64,000 nt of DNA, from assembly GCA_012295275.1 (NCBI GenBank), contig CM022670.1, positions 34,845,301-34,909,300 of the forward strand, in the 5' to 3' direction. The stretch comes from Chrysomallon squamiferum (Eukaryota > Mollusca > Gastropoda > Neomphalida > Peltospiridae). This document shows, one piece after another, positions 63,185 through 64,000 of the stretch. The notes under the pieces are model-generated. The model saw nothing but the letters and a program-made list of their open reading frames with translations. It ran no database searches and was not told the origin of the DNA. Within the stretch, counting starts at the first letter, position 1; every line of letters starts with the position of its first letter. The translations under genes were made by a program, and so were the position numbers.

Positions 63185-64000
63185 CAAAGATATCTGATGA
63201 CAAAATAATTGTTTTCTTTCACTTACTTACTTTTAATACATTATCCTACTTTATAATTTTTTATTTAGTACAGATTCTATGGAAACTAATTTCAAAGAAC
63301 TATTAATTACAGGAATGGCGTATGCAAATCTGGCGACGCTTCCTCCAATCTGTGGTTTGTACACGAGTTTGTTTGCACCTCTGATTTACTTCTTCCTCGG
63401 ATCATCTAAACACGCTTCTATGGGTCAGTGTTTTTAAATTATTTTACCTGTTATATTTTTGTAATGTTATTTTAATTCGTTGCTTATAATTTAAAAAAAA
63501 AGAAAAAAGAAAAAAGGTATTGGATGAATATCAAAATATTTTCAGAAACATATAATCATTCAGCCATTGTATTTATCTCTTAATCAGGAGAACTTAGATT
63601 TTTTTCTTTCTTTTCTTTTCTTTTTTTTACCCCAGATTTTTATATTTAACGCACAAGTACAAAGCAGAATAATGAGATGTAGGTATATGTTGCACAAATA
63701 TTATAAAGAAAATATAGTTTCTCGAAAAAGTCTTATTGTAAATTGTTCAAATTTAACATCCTTGATATTCTACGCACACATTTAATACATGTGTTCTTAG
63801 TTATTTTAGAAACTATTTTGCAGGCTGTATAGCAGTGGTGAGCCTGATGTTTGCGTCTGTTCTCGATTCGGCTCTGTCATCATCTGTCGTAGACTCCGCA
63901 TCACAGAACGTCACAGTGAACTCTACAGAGTCTACCTTCTCAGAAATAGACATGAGGAAAATAGAGATTGTCACAGCTCTCACTCTAGTGTCCGGTTTCA
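56211..64000 (+). CDS. SLC26/SulP anion transporter, gene C (5' part, cut by window end)
   Basis: Third SLC26 paralogue. Exons: 56211-56522 (proposed), 62723-63023, 63313-63423, 63824 onward. Exon 1 encodes 104 acidic, Ser/Thr-rich residues without a known domain and ends at TCC/GTAAGT in phase 0. The exon at 62723 opens in phase 0 (AAAATGGCGGAG), so the two join in frame; it also has its own ATG at 62726, allowing a shorter isoform. It contains DLPNDIIAGFTVG and IPQG at the same boundary as genes A and B. The 111-nt exon encodes MAYANLATLPPICGLY...FFLGSSKH, the SulP signature. The last exon has CIAVVSLM and glycosylation sites in QNVTVNST. Exons are GC-richer and more diverged than in A and B. 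The remaining membrane segments and the STAS domain would lie beyond 64000. The transporter part is certain; the 56211 exon assignment is likely but unproven. Confidence 0.9.
57742..58035. repeat. (CT)n and (TACA)n repeats in gene C intron 1
   Basis: A (CT)n run (about 57743-57775) followed by imperfect TACA/TATA tetranucleotide repeats. The Tyr/Cys/Val-rich open frames are artefacts. Confidence 0.93.
58356..58516. repeat. (TATAA)n pentanucleotide satellite
   Basis: About 30 imperfect TATAA units, just before the larger tandem repeat array. Confidence 0.95.
58548..60570 (+). repeat. 2.6-copy tandem repeat, 675-743-bp units, in gene C intron 1
   Basis: Units start at about 58548 and 59322, with a third, 5'-truncated unit from about 60180. 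Each unit has the same core: TCAAGGTCA (59032, 59707, 60450), then TTGACCTGAATCATAAACTT, then CACGTG exactly 65 bp after the first site (59097, 59772, 60515), then ATCCGGGTAC and GTGTCAAC. Poly-T tracts follow in units 1 and 2. Unit length varies only in simple repeats; the core is strongly conserved. TCAAGGTCA is the extended half-site of ERR/NR5A nuclear receptors and CACGTG is an E-box. It may be an enhancer-like element or a decayed transposon tandem. Confidence 0.85.
60725..60760. repeat. 36-bp poly-T tract
   Basis: An uninterrupted T run. Another long T tract lies at about 59861-59897. Confidence 0.95.
61165..61330. repeat. (ATT)n-rich stretch
   Basis: ATT repeats with interruptions. 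A similar ATT/GTT stretch lies at 61820-61970. Apart from these, I see nothing in 60.8-62.7 kb. Confidence 0.9.
63072..63181. repeat. Compound (GT)n(GA)n microsatellite in gene C intron 2
   Basis: GT repeats followed by about 37 GA units, starting about 50 bp after the donor at 63023. The minus-strand Ser/Leu-rich open frames that overlap gene C exon 2 are artefacts of this tract. Confidence 0.97.

Noticed and set aside
62756-63222. Minus-strand open frames with long Ser-Leu runs overlapping gene C
   Set aside because: They are translations of the (GA)n/(GT)n microsatellite and the antisense of a clear SLC26 exon.

Overview
This is an AT-rich, intron-rich metazoan nuclear sequence, crowded with (ATT)n, (ATTT)n, (CT)n, (CA)n and poly-A/T tracts. 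Genes are multi-exon with GT-AG introns, there are no operons, and a cytoplasmic ribosomal protein gene is present. Repeat style and protein content suggest an invertebrate, with a mollusc or other lophotrochozoan as my best guess. The sequence alone does not prove this.

Layout. (1) 1-9.2 kb is mostly simple repeat; a few isolated exon-like islands lie on the minus strand (1624-1706, a possible 5' exon ending at 3251, and 7623-7696) and I recognise none of them. (2) 9218-12386, minus strand: a complete RPL31 gene with four coding exons and a probable 5' TOP exon about 1.7 kb upstream of the ATG. (3) 12.4-22.8 kb: no gene recognised; microsatellites, minisatellites and decayed tRNA-derived SINE-like pieces. 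(4) 22831-33969, plus strand: complete 16-exon SLC26/SulP anion transporter gene A (761 aa). (5) 34-41.5 kb: intergenic, with a hAT-like end, a CRE-centred palindrome and a 532-bp Tc1/mariner-pogo-type MITE just upstream of the next gene. (6) 41608-52541: gene B, a tandem paralogue with the same 16-exon plan, carrying a one-base frameshift in exon 14 and a tandemly duplicated exon-13 splice junction. (7) 52.5-56.2 kb: repeats plus an inverted, broken copy of two exons of gene C (53881-54382). (8) 56211-64000: the 5' part of a third, more diverged SLC26 gene (gene C), which runs off the right edge and has a 6.2-kb first intron containing a 2.6-copy tandem repeat.

The window is therefore an SLC26 tandem cluster in the same orientation, next to a housekeeping ribosomal gene. 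A and B are a young pair: every exon boundary and phase matches and parts of several introns still align. Their identity is patchy, though: exons 2 and 8 and most of exon 13 are nearly identical while exons 3 and 9 are clearly diverged. That pattern suggests sequence exchange between the paralogues. Gene C has the same boundaries in its first transporter exons but is an older paralogue. All three would make membrane anion exchangers/transporters with a C-terminal STAS domain (gene C's STAS would lie beyond the window).
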